Notes under the pieces: model-generated
Databases searched by the model: none
Seen by the model: only the letters and a program-made list of their open reading frames with translations
What the model was told of the DNA's origin: nothing
Shown here: positions 43,819 to 54,324 of the stretch, piece by piece
Layout of the letters: each line of letters begins with the position of its first letter
How positions within the stretch are numbered: position 1 is the first letter of the stretch
NCBI RefSeq assembly: GCF_004016525.1
Contig: NZ_SACJ01000005.1
Location: forward strand, 62,001 to 126,000
Direction: 5' to 3'
Source of the DNA: Flavobacterium sufflavum
GTDB taxonomy: Bacteria; Bacteroidota; Bacteroidia; Flavobacteriales; Flavobacteriaceae
Length of the DNA: 64,000 nucleotides
Position numbers and translations under genes: made by a program

Positions 43819-44643
43819 ATGTCAGTAAGAAAATTAAAACCTATTACCGCAGGTCAGCGATTTAGAGTTGTGAATGGTTATGACGCCATTACAACTGATA
43901 AGCCGGAACGCTCTTTGATAGCGCCGATAAAAAACTCTGGAGGTAGAAATAGTCAAGGAAAGATGACCATGCGTTATACGGGTGGTGGTCACAAGCAGAG
44001 ATATCGTATCATCGATTTCAAAAGAACTAAAGTTGGAATTCCAGCTACAGTGAAATCAATTGAGTACGATCCAAACAGAACTGCTTTTATTGCTTTATTA
44101 GCGTATGCTGATGGAGAGAAAACTTATATTATTGCTCAAAATGGATTGAAAGTTGGTCAGAAATTAGTTTCTGGTGCTGATGCTCAACCAGAAATTGGGA
44201 ATACATTACCTTTAAGTAAAGTTCCTCTAGGGACTGTAATTTCTTGTATTGAATTGAGACCTGGTCAAGGAGCTGTTATTGCTCGTTCTGCAGGAACTTT
44301 TGCTCAATTAATGGCAAGAGATGGAAAATATGCAACAATTAAAATGCCTTCTGGAGAAACAAGATTAATCTTGTTGACTTGTTCGGCTACAATTGGAGCA
44401 GTTTCTAATTCTGATCATCAATTAGTAGTGTCTGGTAAAGCAGGTAGAACAAGATGGTTAGGTAGAAGACCAAGAACAAGACCAGTAGCGATGAACCCTG
44501 TTGATCACCCTATGGGAGGTGGTGAAGGTCGTTCTTCTGGAGGTCATCCACGTTCAAGAAACGGAGTACCGGCTAAAGGTTATAGAACTCGTTCTCCGAA
44601 AAACCCGAGTAGTAAGTATATCGTAGAACGTAGAAAGAAATAA
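43819..44643 (+). CDS. rplB: 50S ribosomal protein L2
   Basis: L2 is needed for subunit joining and the peptidyl-transferase region. The 274-residue protein has [15 protein letters not shown], the conserved [20 protein letters not shown] containing the key histidine, and a basic C-terminus. It is full length. Confidence 0.99.
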   Translation: MSVRKLKPITAGQRFRVVNGYDAITTDKPERSLIAPIKNSGGRNSQGKMTMRYTGGGHKQRYRIIDFKRTKVGIPATVKSIEYDPNRTAFIALLAYADGEKTYIIAQNGLKVGQKLVSGADAQPEIGNTLPLSKVPLGTVISCIELRPGQGAVIARSAGTFAQLMARDGKYATIKMPSGETRLILLTCSATIGAVSNSDHQLVVSGKAGRTRWLGRRPRTRPVAMNPVDHPMGGGEGRSSGGHPRSRNGVPAKGYRTRSPKNPSSKYIVERRKK

Positions 44644-44650
44644 TTAAGAT

Positions 44651-44929
44651 ATGGCACGTTCATTAAAAAAAGGACCTTTCGTTCATTATAAGTTAGAAAA
44701 GAAAGTTGAAGAGAACATTGCAGGTGGAAATAAAGGAGTGGTTAAGACTTGGTCTAGAGCTTCTATGATTACTCCTGACTTTGTTGGACAAACTATCGCA
44801 GTTCATAACGGTCGTCAATTTGTACCAGTTTACGTAACTGAAAATATGGTAGGACACAAATTAGGAGAATTTTCACCAACTAGATCTTTTAGAGGTCATG
44901 CTGGAGCAAAAAATAAAGGTAAAAAATAA
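44651..44929 (+). CDS. rpsS: 30S ribosomal protein S19
   Basis: The 92-residue protein contains [18 protein letters not shown] and [18 protein letters not shown], the S19 signature. It contacts S13 in the 30S head. It follows rplB by 7 bp. Confidence 0.99.
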   Translation: MARSLKKGPFVHYKLEKKVEENIAGGNKGVVKTWSRASMITPDFVGQTIAVHNGRQFVPVYVTENMVGHKLGEFSPTRSFRGHAGAKNKGKK

Positions 44930-44935
44930 GAAGCA

Positions 44936-45346
44936 ATGGGAGTTCGTAAAAGAGAAACAGCAGATGCGAGAAAAGAGGCTAATAAGTCTATTGCTTTCGC
45001 GAAATTGAATAACTGCCCTACTTCACCTAGAAAAATGCGCTTAGTAGCGGACTTGGTAAGAGGTCAGAAGGTAGAAAGAGCACTTAACATCTTAAGATTC
45101 AGTTCTAAAGAAGCTTCAAGAAAATTAGAAAAACTATTATTATCTGCAATCAACAACTGGGAGCAAAAAAATAGTGAAGGTAATTTAGAAGAGGCTGGAT
45201 TATTTGTTAAAGAGATCAGAGTAGATGGTGGAATGATGTTAAAAAGACTTCGTCCAGCTCCACAAGGTCGTGCACACAGAATTAGAAAACGTTCAAATCA
45301 CGTAACAATCGTGTTAGGAGCTATTAATAACACACAAGCAAATTAA
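44936..45346 (+). CDS. rplV: 50S ribosomal protein L22
   Basis: The 136-residue protein has the tunnel hairpin [25 protein letters not shown]. Its N-terminus [15 protein letters not shown] extends the protein relative to the roughly 110-residue E. coli form, as usual in Bacteroidota. Confidence 0.98.
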   Translation: MGVRKRETADARKEANKSIAFAKLNNCPTSPRKMRLVADLVRGQKVERALNILRFSSKEASRKLEKLLLSAINNWEQKNSEGNLEEAGLFVKEIRVDGGMMLKRLRPAPQGRAHRIRKRSNHVTIVLGAINNTQAN

Positions 45347-45352
45347 TACAAG

Positions 45353-46102
45353 ATGGGACAAAAGACAAATCCAATTGGAAATAGACTTGGTATCATCAGA
45401 GGATGGGACTCTAACTGGTATGGTGGAAATGATTACGGCGATAAATTAGCTGAAGATCACAAAATCAGAAAGTATGTACATGCTCGTTTATCAAAAGCTA
45501 GTGTATCTAAAGTAATCATCGAGAGAACTTTGAAACTTGTAACCGTTACTATCACTACTGCTAGACCTGGTATTATTATCGGAAAAGGTGGTCAAGAGGT
45601 AGACAAGTTAAAAGAAGAACTTAAGAAAATTACTGACAAAGAGGTTCAAATTAACATCTTTGAAATCAAAAGACCTGAGTTAGATGCTTATTTAGTTGCA
45701 ACAAGCATCGCTCGTCAAATCGAAAGTCGTATTTCTTACAGACGTGCAATTAAAATGGCTATTGCTGCTTCTATGCGTATGAACGCTGAAGGTATCAAAG
45801 TTTTAATTTCTGGTCGTTTGAATGGGGCTGAGATGGCACGTTCAGAAGGTTTTAAAGAAGGAAGAATTCCTTTGTCAACTTTCAGAGCCGATATTGATTA
45901 TGCACTTGCTGAAGCGCATACTACTTACGGTAGAATGGGAATCAAAGTGTGGATCATGAAAGGTGAAGTTTACGGAAAGAGAGATCTTTCTCCACTTGCT
46001 GGAATGGACAAAAAACAAGCTAGTGGAAAAGGTGGAGATGCTCCTCGTGGGAAATCTAACTTTGGAAAAGGTGGAAAACCTGACGCTCGTAAAAGAAAGT
46101 AA
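45353..46102 (+). CDS. rpsC: 30S ribosomal protein S3
   Basis: The 249-residue protein has a KH domain with [20 protein letters not shown] and the C-terminal S3 signature [23 protein letters not shown]3 forms part of the mRNA entry tunnel. The tail after residue 220 is Gly/Lys-rich ([17 protein letters not shown]). Confidence 0.99.
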   Translation: MGQKTNPIGNRLGIIRGWDSNWYGGNDYGDKLAEDHKIRKYVHARLSKASVSKVIIERTLKLVTVTITTARPGIIIGKGGQEVDKLKEELKKITDKEVQINIFEIKRPELDAYLVATSIARQIESRISYRRAIKMAIAASMRMNAEGIKVLISGRLNGAEMARSEGFKEGRIPLSTFRADIDYALAEAHTTYGRMGIKVWIMKGEVYGKRDLSPLAGMDKKQASGKGGDAPRGKSNFGKGGKPDARKRK

Positions 46103-46120
46103 TTTTTAAATTAAAGAAAA

Positions 46121-46546
46121 ATGTTACAGCCTAAAAGAACAAAATACCGTAAGGTACAAAAAGGTAAAATGAAAGGAAACTCTCAAAGAGGGCATGAACT
46201 TTCTAATGGAATGTTTGGTATTAAATCTGTTCATGAAGATGGTATGTTTCTTACTTCACGTCAAATCGAAGCTGCGCGTATTGCTGCAACTCGTTTTATG
46301 AAGAGAGAAGGACAATTATGGATCAAAATATTTCCAGACAAACCAATTACTAAGAAACCTCTTGAGGTACGTATGGGTAAAGGTAAAGGTGCCGTTGAAT
46401 ATTGGGCAGCTGTTGTTAAACCCGGAAGAATTATGTTTGAAGTAGGAGGAGTTCCTTTGTCAGTTGCAAAAGAGGCGTTACGTCTTGCAGCTCAAAAGCT
46501 TCCTGTGAAAACTAAATTCGTTGTTGCTAGAGATTTCGAAGCATAA
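46121..46546 (+). CDS. rplP: 50S ribosomal protein L16
   Basis: The 141-residue protein starts [19 protein letters not shown] and includes [29 protein letters not shown]16 helps to form the A-site region. It is full length. Confidence 0.99.
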   Translation: MLQPKRTKYRKVQKGKMKGNSQRGHELSNGMFGIKSVHEDGMFLTSRQIEAARIAATRFMKREGQLWIKIFPDKPITKKPLEVRMGKGKGAVEYWAAVVKPGRIMFEVGGVPLSVAKEALRLAAQKLPVKTKFVVARDFEA

Positions 46547-46559
46547 TCTATATTATATT

Positions 46560-46751
46560 ATGAAACAATCAGAAATAAAAGATCTTTCTGCAGCACAGTT
46601 GCAAGAGAATCTTAGCCAAGCTAAGAAAACTTATGCTGACCTAAAATTAGCTCATGCAATATCTCCAATTGAGAATCCACTTCAAATTAGAAGTTTGAGA
46701 AGAACAGTTGCTAGATTGGCTACAGAGCTTACTAAAAGAGAATTGCAATAA
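46560..46751 (+). CDS. rpmC: 50S ribosomal protein L29
   Basis: The ATG is at 46560 ([18 protein letters not shown]), giving 63 residues. An upstream in-frame start would overlap rplP and is not needed. The helical hairpin and final [12 protein letters not shown] fit L29, which lies at the tunnel exit near L23. Confidence 0.97.
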   Translation: MKQSEIKDLSAAQLQENLSQAKKTYADLKLAHAISPIENPLQIRSLRRTVARLATELTKRELQ

Positions 46752-46767
46752 TTGTAATCTGCGAAAG

Positions 46768-47025
46768 ATGGAAAAAAGAAATTTAAGAAAAGAAAGAATT
46801 GGTGTTGTAACTTCAAACAAAATGGATAAATCTATTGTTGTTGCACAAGTTACTAAAGTAAAACACCCATTATATGGTAAGTTCGTATTGAAAACAAAGA
46901 AATTTGTTGCACATGACGAAACAAACGACTGTAACATTGGTGATACTGTAAGAATTAGCGAAACGCGTCCTTTAAGTAAGTCAAAATGTTGGAGATTGGT
47001 TGAAATCCTAGAAAGAGCTAAATAA
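46768..47025 (+). CDS. rpsQ: 30S ribosomal protein S17
   Basis: The ATG at 46768 gives 85 residues ([21 protein letters not shown]). [16 protein letters not shown] and the [18 protein letters not shown] signature identify S17. A longer in-frame reading from further upstream is rejected because it would overlap rpmC. Confidence 0.98.
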   Translation: MEKRNLRKERIGVVTSNKMDKSIVVAQVTKVKHPLYGKFVLKTKKFVAHDETNDCNIGDTVRISETRPLSKSKCWRLVEILERAK

Positions 47026-47027
47026 TT

Positions 47028-47396
47028 ATGGTACAACAAGAATCAAGACTAAAAGTAGCAGATAACACAGGAGCTAAAGAAGTTTTAACTATCCGTGTTT
47101 TAGGAGGTACTAAAAGAAGGTATGCCTCTGTTGGTGACAAGATTGTAGTATCTATAAAAGATTCAACTCCTAACGGAAACGTGAAAAAAGGAGCTGTTTC
47201 AACTGCAGTTGTTGTACGTACCAAAAAAGAAGTGAGAAGAGCCGATGGTTCTTATATCCGTTTCGATGACAATGCATGTGTTCTTTTGAACGCTGCAGGT
47301 GAAATGAGAGGAACTCGTGTATTTGGTCCGGTAGCAAGAGAACTTCGTGAAAAACAATTCATGAAAATTGTATCATTAGCACCAGAAGTGCTTTAA
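47028..47396 (+). CDS. rplN: 50S ribosomal protein L14
   Basis: The 122-residue protein starts [18 protein letters not shown] and ends with [13 protein letters not shown] sequence ([17 protein letters not shown]). L14 lies at the subunit interface. It begins 2 bp after rpsQ. Confidence 0.99.
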   Translation: MVQQESRLKVADNTGAKEVLTIRVLGGTKRRYASVGDKIVVSIKDSTPNGNVKKGAVSTAVVVRTKKEVRRADGSYIRFDDNACVLLNAAGEMRGTRVFGPVARELREKQFMKIVSLAPEVL

Positions 47397-47407
47397 TTCG
47401 TTATAAG

Positions 47408-47722
47408 ATGATAAAGCTAAAAATAAAATCAGGTGACATTGTAAGAGTAATTGCTGGAGATCACAAAGGTGCTGAAGGTAAAGTATTACGTGTTGACCGT
47501 GAGAAAAACAAAGCGATTGTTGAAGGTGTAAACTTGGTTTCAAAACACACGAAGCCAAGTGCAAAAAACCCTCAAGGTGGTATTGTAAAGAAAGAAGCTC
47601 CTATTCAAATTTCTAATATCTCTCTAATTGATCCTAAAACTAAGGAAACAACTAGAGTAGGTGTAAGAGTAGAGGGAGATAAGAAAGTAAGATTTTCAAA
47701 AAAATCTAATCAAGTACTATAG
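47408..47722 (+). CDS. rplX: 50S ribosomal protein L24
   Basis: The 104-residue protein carries the KOW motif [19 protein letters not shown] near residues 9-27. L24 starts 50S assembly. It is full length and tightly spaced to rplE. Confidence 0.99.
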   Translation: MIKLKIKSGDIVRVIAGDHKGAEGKVLRVDREKNKAIVEGVNLVSKHTKPSAKNPQGGIVKKEAPIQISNISLIDPKTKETTRVGVRVEGDKKVRFSKKSNQVL

Positions 47723-47724
47723 TA

Positions 47725-48276
47725 ATGGCGTATATACCTAGATTAAAAGAAGAATATAAGAGTAGAGTAATCTCTGCTCTTAAAGAAGAGTTCGGATACA
47801 CAAACGTAATGCAAGTTCCTAAACTTGAAAAAATCGTTTTGAGCCGTGGAGTTGGTGCAGCTGTATCTGATAAAAAACTAATTGACTATGCAGTTGATGA
47901 GTTGACTAAGATCACTGGACAAAAAGCAGTTTCTACAATCTCTAAGAAAGACGTTGCTTCTTTCAAATTGAGAAAAGGAATGCCTATTGGAGCAAAAGTA
48001 ACTTTGCGTGGAGAAAGAATGTATGAGTTTTTAGATAGACTTATTACTTCAGCTTTACCACGTGTAAGAGACTTTAGTGGTATCAAAGCTACTGGATTCG
48101 ATGGTAGAGGTAATTACAACCTTGGAGTTTTAGAGCAAATCATTTTCCCTGAAATTGATATTGATAAAGTTAACAAAATTTCAGGAATGGATATTACTTT
48201 TGTTACTACTGCTCAAACAGACAAAGAAGCAAAGTCATTATTAACTGAATTAGGTTTACCTTTCAAAAAGAACTAA
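47725..48276 (+). CDS. rplE: 50S ribosomal protein L5
   Basis: The 183-residue protein includes [26 protein letters not shown] and [21 protein letters not shown]5 binds 5S rRNA and P-site tRNA. It starts 2 bp after rplX. Confidence 0.99.
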   Translation: MAYIPRLKEEYKSRVISALKEEFGYTNVMQVPKLEKIVLSRGVGAAVSDKKLIDYAVDELTKITGQKAVSTISKKDVASFKLRKGMPIGAKVTLRGERMYEFLDRLITSALPRVRDFSGIKATGFDGRGNYNLGVLEQIIFPEIDIDKVNKISGMDITFVTTAQTDKEAKSLLTELGLPFKKN

Positions 48277-48279
48277 GAC

Positions 48280-48549
48280 ATGGCAAAAGAATCAATGAAA
48301 GCCCGTGAGGTTAAGAGAGAAAAAACGGTAGCTAAGTATGCTGAGAAAAGAAAAGCTTTGATAGAGGCTGGAGATTTCGTAGGTTTGCAAAAATTACCTA
48401 AAAACGCTTCGCCAGTTCGTTTACACAATCGTTGTAAATTAACAGGTAGACCAAGAGGGTACATGCGTCAATTCGGTATTTCACGTGTAACTTTCCGTGA
48501 AATGGCTAATAATGGATTGATACCAGGAGTTAAAAAAGCCAGCTGGTAA
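48280..48549 (+). CDS. rpsN: 30S ribosomal protein S14, zinc-free form
   Basis: The 89-residue protein ends in [24 protein letters not shown] and has [12 protein letters not shown] with one cysteine, not the four-Cys zinc site of short S14 proteins. This is the C-minus type. Confidence 0.98.
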   Translation: MAKESMKAREVKREKTVAKYAEKRKALIEAGDFVGLQKLPKNASPVRLHNRCKLTGRPRGYMRQFGISRVTFREMANNGLIPGVKKASW

Positions 48550-48621
48550 AAAACGAATTTTAATTGGTTAAAGGTTCAATAAGAGAGACTTAAAGAAAAC
48601 CATAGCCGCAAATTAATAAAT

Positions 48622-49020
48622 ATGAATACAGATCCTATTGCAGATTATTTAACGCGAGTTAGAAACGCTGTGGCTGCAAACCACAAAGTTGTTGAAATTC
48701 CGGCATCTAATCTAAAAAAAGAAATAACTAAGATCTTATTTGATCAAGGTTATATCTTGAGTTACAAATTTGAGGAGAACACTGTTCAGGGTTCAATCAA
48801 AATTGCTTTAAAGTATGATAAAGATACTAAAGAGCCTGTAATTAAAGATATCCAAAGAATTAGTAAACCAGGTTTACGTAAGTATGCAGGTGCTGCCAAA
48901 TTACCAAGAATCCTTAACGGATTAGGAATTGCTATTGTTTCTACATCAAAAGGTTTGATGACTGGAAAACAAGCTAAGCAATTAAATGTAGGTGGTGAAG
49001 TAATTTGTTACGTATACTAA
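48622..49020 (+). CDS. rpsH: 30S ribosomal protein S8
   Basis: The 132-residue protein starts [16 protein letters not shown] and ends [22 protein letters not shown], the S8 signature. It binds 16S helix 21. A 72-bp gap before it could form a weak TGGTT/AACCA stem (48565-48602), but evidence for a control element is slight. Confidence 0.99.
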   Translation: MNTDPIADYLTRVRNAVAANHKVVEIPASNLKKEITKILFDQGYILSYKFEENTVQGSIKIALKYDKDTKEPVIKDIQRISKPGLRKYAGAAKLPRILNGLGIAIVSTSKGLMTGKQAKQLNVGGEVICYVY

Positions 49021-49038
49021 TTTTAAAGACTATATAAG

Positions 49039-49581
49039 ATGTCAAGAATAGGTAAAAGCCCAATTGTAATCCCTGCTGGAGTAACTGTAGAAGTTAAAGA
49101 CGGTATTATTACAGTAAAAGGAAAAAATGGTCAACTAACTCAGGAGTTTTCGGACGTAACTGTAACAGTTGAAGGTGATCAAGTTCTAGTAGAAAGATCA
49201 TCTGATCATAAAGATCAAAGAGCAAAACACGGTTTATATAGATCTTTAATCAACAATATGATTGTTGGTGTAACTGAAGGTTTTACTAAATCATTAGAAT
49301 TGGTAGGGGTAGGTTACAGAGCTTCTAATCAAGGACAAAAATTAGATTTAGCACTTGGATTTTCTCACAATATTGTTTTAGAAGTTGCTCCTGAAGTAAT
49401 TGTTGAAACTATATCTGAAAAAGGTAAAAACCCAATTGTAAAATTAACATCATTAGATAAACAACTTTTAGGAGCTGTTGCTGCGAAAATCAGAGGTTTC
49501 CGTAGACCAGAACCATACAAAGGAAAAGGTGTTAAATTTGTAGGTGAAGTATTAAGAAGAAAAGCAGGTAAATCAGCTTAA
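49039..49581 (+). CDS. rplF: 50S ribosomal protein L6
   Basis: The 180-residue protein has two L6 folds, with KSLELVGVGYRASNQG and the C-terminal RRPEPYKGKGVKFVGEVLRRKAGK signature. It lies near the sarcin-ricin loop. Confidence 0.99.
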   Translation: MSRIGKSPIVIPAGVTVEVKDGIITVKGKNGQLTQEFSDVTVTVEGDQVLVERSSDHKDQRAKHGLYRSLINNMIVGVTEGFTKSLELVGVGYRASNQGQKLDLALGFSHNIVLEVAPEVIVETISEKGKNPIVKLTSLDKQLLGAVAAKIRGFRRPEPYKGKGVKFVGEVLRRKAGKSA

Positions 49582-49594
49582 AAAATAAGAGATT

Positions 49595-49945
49595 ATGTCA
49601 TTAACAAAACCTGAAAGAAGACAGAGAATCAGATTCAGAATCAGAAAAACGATAAGTGGTACTGCTGCTAATCCAAGATTATCTGTATTTAGAAGTAACA
49701 AAGAAATTTACGCTCAACTTATTGATGACGTAAACGGTGTTACATTGTTGTCTGCTTCTTCAAGAGAAAAAGAAATAGGAAAAGGTACTAACGTTGAAGT
49801 TGCAGCTGCAGTTGGAAAACTTGTTGCAGAAAAAGCGTTAAAAGCTGGGGTTGAAACAGTAAAATTCGATAGAGGAGGATACTTATACCACGGTCGTATT
49901 AAATCATTAGCAGAAGGCGCAAGAGCGGCTGGACTTAAATTCTAA
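49595..49945 (+). CDS. rplR: 50S ribosomal protein L18
   Basis: The 116-residue protein has [33 protein letters not shown] and the terminal [26 protein letters not shown]18 binds 5S rRNA with L5. Confidence 0.99.
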   Translation: MSLTKPERRQRIRFRIRKTISGTAANPRLSVFRSNKEIYAQLIDDVNGVTLLSASSREKEIGKGTNVEVAAAVGKLVAEKALKAGVETVKFDRGGYLYHGRIKSLAEGARAAGLKF

Positions 49946-49951
49946 TATATT

Positions 49952-50473
49952 ATGTCTAAATACAAAAATGTAGAATTAGTAAAACCAAGTGGTCTTGAAC
50001 TTAAAGATCGTCTGGTAAGTGTTAATCGTGTTACTAAAGTTACAAAGGGTGGTAGAGCTTTTGGTTTTTCTGCTATTGTAGTTGTAGGTGATGAAAACGG
50101 AGTAGTTGGTCATGGATTAGGAAAATCTAAAGACGTTTCTGAAGCAATTGCGAAAGCAGTAGAAGATGCTAAGAAAAACTTAGTTAGAATTCCTTTGAAT
50201 GGTCAATCAGTTCCTCACGAACAAAAAGGTAAATTTGGTGGTGCACGTGTATTTTTAATTCCTGCCTCTCATGGTACAGGAGTTATTGCTGGTGGAGCTG
50301 TTCGTTCAGTTCTTGAATCAGTAGGTATTCACGATGTATTGTCTAAATCTCAAGGATCATCAAATCCTCACAACGTAGTGAAAGCAACTTTTGATGCTTT
50401 ATTACAAATGAGAAGTGCTCACACCGTTGCAAAACAAAGAGGAGTATCTTTAGAAAAAGTTTTTAAAGGTTAA
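49952..50473 (+). CDS. rpsE: 30S ribosomal protein S5
   Basis: The 173-residue protein has [24 protein letters not shown] and [20 protein letters not shown]5 affects translational accuracy with S4 and S12. It is full length. Confidence 0.99.
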
Positions 50474-50484
50474 TCAAGGAAATT

Positions 50485-50667
50485 ATGGCTAAATTATTAG
50501 TAAAACAAGTTAGAAGTAAAATCAACTGTCCACTTGATCAAAAAAGAGGATTAGAGGCTTTAGGTCTACGTAAAATGGGTCAAGTTGTAGAGCATGATTC
50601 AAACCCTGCAATCCTTGGGATGATAAACAAAGTTAAACACTTAGTTTCTGTTGAAGAAGCTAAATAA
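50485..50667 (+). CDS. rpmD: 50S ribosomal protein L30
   Basis: The 60-residue protein has KQVRSKINCPLDQKRGLEALGLRKMGQVVEHDSNPAILGMINKVKHLV, shown here by its typical KQVRSKI start and GLRKMGQ core. It is a small 50S protein between S5 and L15, the expected order. Confidence 0.98.
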   Translation: MAKLLVKQVRSKINCPLDQKRGLEALGLRKMGQVVEHDSNPAILGMINKVKHLVSVEEAK

Positions 50668-50678
50668 CAAATACTGTT

Positions 50679-51131
50679 ATGAATTTAAGTAACTTACAAC
50701 CAGCTGAAGGGTCAACACACAATCAAAATAAGAGAGTTGGTAGAGGAGAAGGTTCTGGAAAAGGTGGTACCGCTGCACGTGGACACAAAGGAGCAAAATC
50801 TCGTTCTGGATATTCTAAAAAGATTGGTTTTGAAGGAGGTCAAATGCCACTTCAAAGACGTGTTCCTAAGTTTGGTTTTACAAACATCAATCGTAAAGAA
50901 TACGAAGGTGTTAATCTAGATACACTTCAATTATTAGTTGATAATGGTGTGATTACAGATACTGTTGATATGACAGTTTTTGTTGCAAACCGTTTGGCTA
51001 CTAAAAATGAAATTGTTAAGATTTTAGGAAGAGGAGAATTGAAAGCTAAATTAAAAGTAACTGCTCACAAATTTACCGCTACTGCAAAAGCTGCTATCGA
51101 AGCTGCTGGTGGAGAGGCTGTAACAATATAA
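50679..51131 (+). CDS. rplO: 50S ribosomal protein L15
   Basis: The 150-residue protein begins MNLSNLQPAEGSTHNQNKRVGRG, with the glycine-rich GSGKGGTAARGHKGAKSRSG and GGQMPLQRRVPKFGF. L15 is a late-assembly 50S protein. secY follows by 13 bp. Confidence 0.99.
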   Translation: MNLSNLQPAEGSTHNQNKRVGRGEGSGKGGTAARGHKGAKSRSGYSKKIGFEGGQMPLQRRVPKFGFTNINRKEYEGVNLDTLQLLVDNGVITDTVDMTVFVANRLATKNEIVKILGRGELKAKLKVTAHKFTATAKAAIEAAGGEAVTI

Positions 51132-51144
51132 TTTTTCAATTAGT

Positions 51145-52491
51145 ATGAAGAAATTTATTGAATCATTAAGTAATGTTTGGAAAATCGAGGAACTAAAAAA
51201 CAGAATCCTAATGACTTTAGGTCTGCTATTGGTTTATCGTTTTGGAGCTCACGTTACTCTTCCAGGAATTGACGCTACACAATTAAACAGTCTGGCTGGA
51301 CAAACCGAAAAAGGTATTGGGTCAATCTTAGATATGTTTACTGGAGGAGCTTTTTCTAAAGCGTCAGTTTTTGCTTTAGGAATTATGCCTTATATTTCTG
51401 CATCTATCGTTGTACAGCTTATGGGAATTGCTATTCCTTATTTGCAAAAGTTACAAAGTGATGGAGAAAGTGGTAGAAAAAAGATTAATCAAATTACACG
51501 TTGGTTGACTATTGTTATTACTTTAGTACAAGGACCTACGTATATTTACAATCTTTACAGAACTCTACCTGGTAGTGCATTTTTATTAGGTTTTAATTCT
51601 TTTGAATTCTTATTTTCTTCAGTAATTATCTTAGTTACAGGTACAATTTTTGCCATGTGGTTGGGGGAAAAGATCACTGATAAAGGAATTGGTAACGGTA
51701 TCTCACTATTAATTATGGTTGGTATCCTAGCAAGATTTCCTCAAGCATTTATTCAAGAATTTACAACTAGAGTTACTAATAATAATGGTGGTCCAATGTT
51801 GTTAGTGATTGAAATAATTATTTGGCTTTTAGTTATCATTGCATGTGTGTTGTTAACTATGGCTATTCGAAAAATACCAGTTCAGTATGCTCGTCGTACT
51901 GCTTCTGGTGATTTTGAACAAGATATGTTAGGTGGAAAAAGACAATGGATTCCTTTGAAGCTTAATGCTGCAGGGGTTATGCCTATCATTTTTGCTCAGG
52001 CAATTATGTTTATTCCTGCTGCTGTAGCAGGATTGTCAAAGTCCGATGCTTCACAAACTATTGTAGGTGCTTTTAGTAATATGTTCGGTTTTTGGTATAA
52101 TTTTGTTTTTGCAACTTTAATCGTTGTATTTACATTCTTTTACACTGCAATTACGGTTCCTACTAATAAGATGTCAGATGATCTTAAAAGAAGTGGTGGT
52201 TTTATCCCAGGTGTTAGACCGGGAGCTGAAACTTCTGATTTTCTTGACAAAGTGATGTCTTTGATAACTTTTCCAGGGTCTTTATTTCTTGCTCTAATAG
52301 CTGTGTTCCCAGCCATAGTTGTAAGTCTTATGGATGTTCAACAATCTTGGGCAATGTTTTTTGGAGGTACCTCATTAATTATTATGGTAGGTGTTGCAAT
52401 TGACACAATTCAGCAAATCAACTCATACTTGTTGAATAAACATTATGATGGTTTAATGAAAAGCGGAAAAAACAGAAAGGCAGTAGCTTAA
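51145..52491 (+). CDS. secY: Protein translocase subunit SecY
   Basis: SecY forms the protein-conducting channel. The 448-residue protein has ten membrane segments. [15 protein letters not shown] lies in segment 2, a cytoplasmic loop includes [38 protein letters not shown], and [22 protein letters not shown] lies before segment 9. Positioned as usual after rplO. Confidence 0.99.
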   Translation: MKKFIESLSNVWKIEELKNRILMTLGLLLVYRFGAHVTLPGIDATQLNSLAGQTEKGIGSILDMFTGGAFSKASVFALGIMPYISASIVVQLMGIAIPYLQKLQSDGESGRKKINQITRWLTIVITLVQGPTYIYNLYRTLPGSAFLLGFNSFEFLFSSVIILVTGTIFAMWLGEKITDKGIGNGISLLIMVGILARFPQAFIQEFTTRVTNNNGGPMLLVIEIIIWLLVIIACVLLTMAIRKIPVQYARRTASGDFEQDMLGGKRQWIPLKLNAAGVMPIIFAQAIMFIPAAVAGLSKSDASQTIVGAFSNMFGFWYNFVFATLIVVFTFFYTAITVPTNKMSDDLKRSGGFIPGVRPGAETSDFLDKVMSLITFPGSLFLALIAVFPAIVVSLMDVQQSWAMFFGGTSLIIMVGVAIDTIQQINSYLLNKHYDGLMKSGKNRKAVA

Positions 52492-52495
52492 TTTT

Positions 52496-52711
52496 ATGGC
52501 AAAACAATCAGCAATAGAACAAGACGGATCAATCATTGAAGCATTATCTAATGCAATGTTCCGTGTAGAATTAGAGAATGGACATATTGTAATTGCTCAT
52601 ATTTCAGGAAAGATGCGTATGCATTATATCAAATTATTACCTGGTGATAAAGTGAAATTGGAAATGAGTCCTTACGATTTGTCTAAAGCAAGAATTACTT
52701 ATAGATATTAA
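52496..52711 (+). CDS. infA: Translation initiation factor IF-1
   Basis: The 71-residue protein is one OB fold with [28 protein letters not shown] and ends [11 protein letters not shown]. It binds the 30S A site during initiation. It begins 4 bp after secY. Confidence 0.98.
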   Translation: MAKQSAIEQDGSIIEALSNAMFRVELENGHIVIAHISGKMRMHYIKLLPGDKVKLEMSPYDLSKARITYRY

Positions 52712-52722
52712 AGATATTCACA

Positions 52723-52839
52723 ATGAAAGTAAGAGCATCAGTAAAAAAGAGAAGTGCCGAGTGCATTATCGTACGTAGAAAAGGAAGATTATACGTAATA
52801 AACAAAAAGAATCCTAGATTTAAACAAAGACAAGGATAA
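52723..52839 (+). CDS. rpmJ: 50S ribosomal protein L36, zinc-free form
   Basis: A short gene encodes 38 residues ([20 protein letters not shown]..., ending KQRQG). Only one cysteine (C14) is present, so the usual Cys3His zinc site is absent; this C-minus form is common in Bacteroidota. It sits between infA and rpsM as expected. Confidence 0.97.
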
Positions 52840-52841
52840 TT

Positions 52842-53216
52842 ATGGCAAGAATAGCAGGGGTAGATATCCCAAAAAACAAGAGAGGTGTTATTGCACTTAC
52901 CTATATCTTCGGATTAGGAAAAAGTAGAGCTATTGAGATTTTAGAGAAAGCTCAAGTTAGCCAAGATAAAAAAGTTCAAGATTGGAATGATGACGAGATT
53001 GGAGCAATCCGTGAGGCAGTATCAGCTTTCAAAATTGAAGGGGAATTGCGTTCAGAAGTATCTTTAAACATCAAACGTTTAATGGATATTGGATGTTACA
53101 GAGGTATCCGTCATAGAACTGGTCTTCCATTAAGAGGACAAAGAACTAAAAACAACTCTAGAACTAGAAAAGGTAAAAGAAAAACTGTTGCTAACAAGAA
53201 AAAAGCAACTAAATAA
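52842..53216 (+). CDS. rpsM: 30S ribosomal protein S13
   Basis: The 124-residue protein starts [30 protein letters not shown] and ends in the basic region [21 protein letters not shown]. It contacts P-site tRNA and S19. It begins 2 bp after rpmJ. Confidence 0.99.
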   Translation: MARIAGVDIPKNKRGVIALTYIFGLGKSRAIEILEKAQVSQDKKVQDWNDDEIGAIREAVSAFKIEGELRSEVSLNIKRLMDIGCYRGIRHRTGLPLRGQRTKNNSRTRKGKRKTVANKKKATK

Positions 53217-53224
53217 TAAGTAAT

Positions 53225-53608
53225 ATGGCTAAAGCAACTACAAAAAAACGTAAAGTTATCGTTGAATCAACGGGAGAAGCTCATATTTCTGCTACCTTCA
53301 ATAACATCATCATTTCTTTGACTAACAAAAAAGGTGAAGTTATTTCTTGGTCTTCAGCTGGTAAAATGGGTTTTAGAGGTTCTAAAAAGAACACTCCATA
53401 CGCAGCTCAAATGGCCGCAGAAGATTGTAGTAAAGTAGCTCTTGAAGCTGGATTGAAAAAAGTTAAGGTTTATGTAAAAGGACCAGGAAACGGACGTGAG
53501 TCTGCTATCCGTTCTATTCATAACGGTGGAATCGAAGTAACTGAAATTATCGACGTTACTCCAATGCCACACAACGGATGTCGTCCTCCAAAGAGACGTA
53601 GAGTTTAA
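53225..53608 (+). CDS. rpsK: 30S ribosomal protein S11
   Basis: The 127-residue protein has [35 protein letters not shown] and [19 protein letters not shown]11 forms the platform. A 89-bp structured gap follows before rpsD. Confidence 0.99.
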   Translation: MAKATTKKRKVIVESTGEAHISATFNNIIISLTNKKGEVISWSSAGKMGFRGSKKNTPYAAQMAAEDCSKVALEAGLKKVKVYVKGPGNGRESAIRSIHNGGIEVTEIIDVTPMPHNGCRPPKRRRV

Positions 53609-53630
53609 TAATTAAATTTAAGTATAACTA

Positions 53631-53680
53631 GGTAGAATCACGATTATCGAAGGATATGACCTGAATTCATAATCTCTACC
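53631..53680 (+). promoter_or_regulatory. Hairpin leader before rpsD, candidate S4-binding ribosomal leader
   Basis: GGTAGA (53631-53636) pairs with TCTACC (53675-53680), and GATTAT (53642-53647) pairs with ATAATC (53669-53674). A 5-nt bulge separates the left arms. There is no T-run, so it is not a terminator. S4 controls its own operon in several bacteria, which makes this a candidate leader; the binding is inferred. Confidence 0.6.
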
Positions 53681-53697
53681 TTAATTAATTCATTGAA

Positions 53698-54303
53698 ATG
53701 GCAAGATATACTGGTCCTAAAACTAGAATTGCTCGTAAATTTGGCGAAGCAATCTTCGGAGATGACAAATCTTTCGAAAAAAGAAACTACCCTCCTGGAC
53801 AACACGGGATGGCTAAAAAAAGAGGTAAAAAATCTGAATATGCTATCCAGTTAATGGAAAAGCAAAAAGCTAAATATTCTTATGGAATTTTAGAAAAACA
53901 ATTCAGAGGTTTATTTAAAAAAGCATCAGCTACTAAAGGTGTTACTGGTGAAGTTCTTTTACAATTATGTGAGGCAAGATTGGATAACGTAGTATTCAGA
54001 ATGGGCGTTGCTCCTTCTAGAAGAGGTGCTAGACAATTAGTTTCTCACAGACACATTACAGTTAATGGTGAAGTTGTAAACATTCCTTCTTATCACCTTA
54101 AACCTGGTGATAAAGTTGCTGTTCGTGAAAAATCTAAATCTTTAGAGGCTATCGAACGTTCTTTATCTAATTCAAGTCAAGTTTATGAATGGATTACTTG
54201 GAACAATGACGTTAAAGAAGGTACTTTCGTAGCTGTACCTGCTAGAATTCAAATTCCAGAAAACATTAAAGAACAATTAATCGTAGAGTTGTACAACAAA
54301 TAA
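53698..54303 (+). CDS. rpsD: 30S ribosomal protein S4
   Basis: The 201-residue protein has [21 protein letters not shown] and an S4 RNA-binding domain with [31 protein letters not shown]. The N-terminal region [22 protein letters not shown] has no zinc cysteines. S4 is a primary 16S binder. Its gene follows an unusual hairpin spacer. Confidence 0.99.
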   Translation: MARYTGPKTRIARKFGEAIFGDDKSFEKRNYPPGQHGMAKKRGKKSEYAIQLMEKQKAKYSYGILEKQFRGLFKKASATKGVTGEVLLQLCEARLDNVVFRMGVAPSRRGARQLVSHRHITVNGEVVNIPSYHLKPGDKVAVREKSKSLEAIERSLSNSSQVYEWITWNNDVKEGTFVAVPARIQIPENIKEQLIVELYNK

Positions 54304-54324
54304 TAATTGACTTAGTCGAAATTT

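Noticed and set aside
46647..47039. 130-residue open frame opposite rpmC-rpsQ
   Set aside because: It covers two essential ribosomal genes and has no start context or family features.
48550..48621. Gap before rpsH considered as an S8-regulated leader
   Set aside because: Only a 5-bp TGGTT/AACCA stem is visible, too weak to claim without conservation data.
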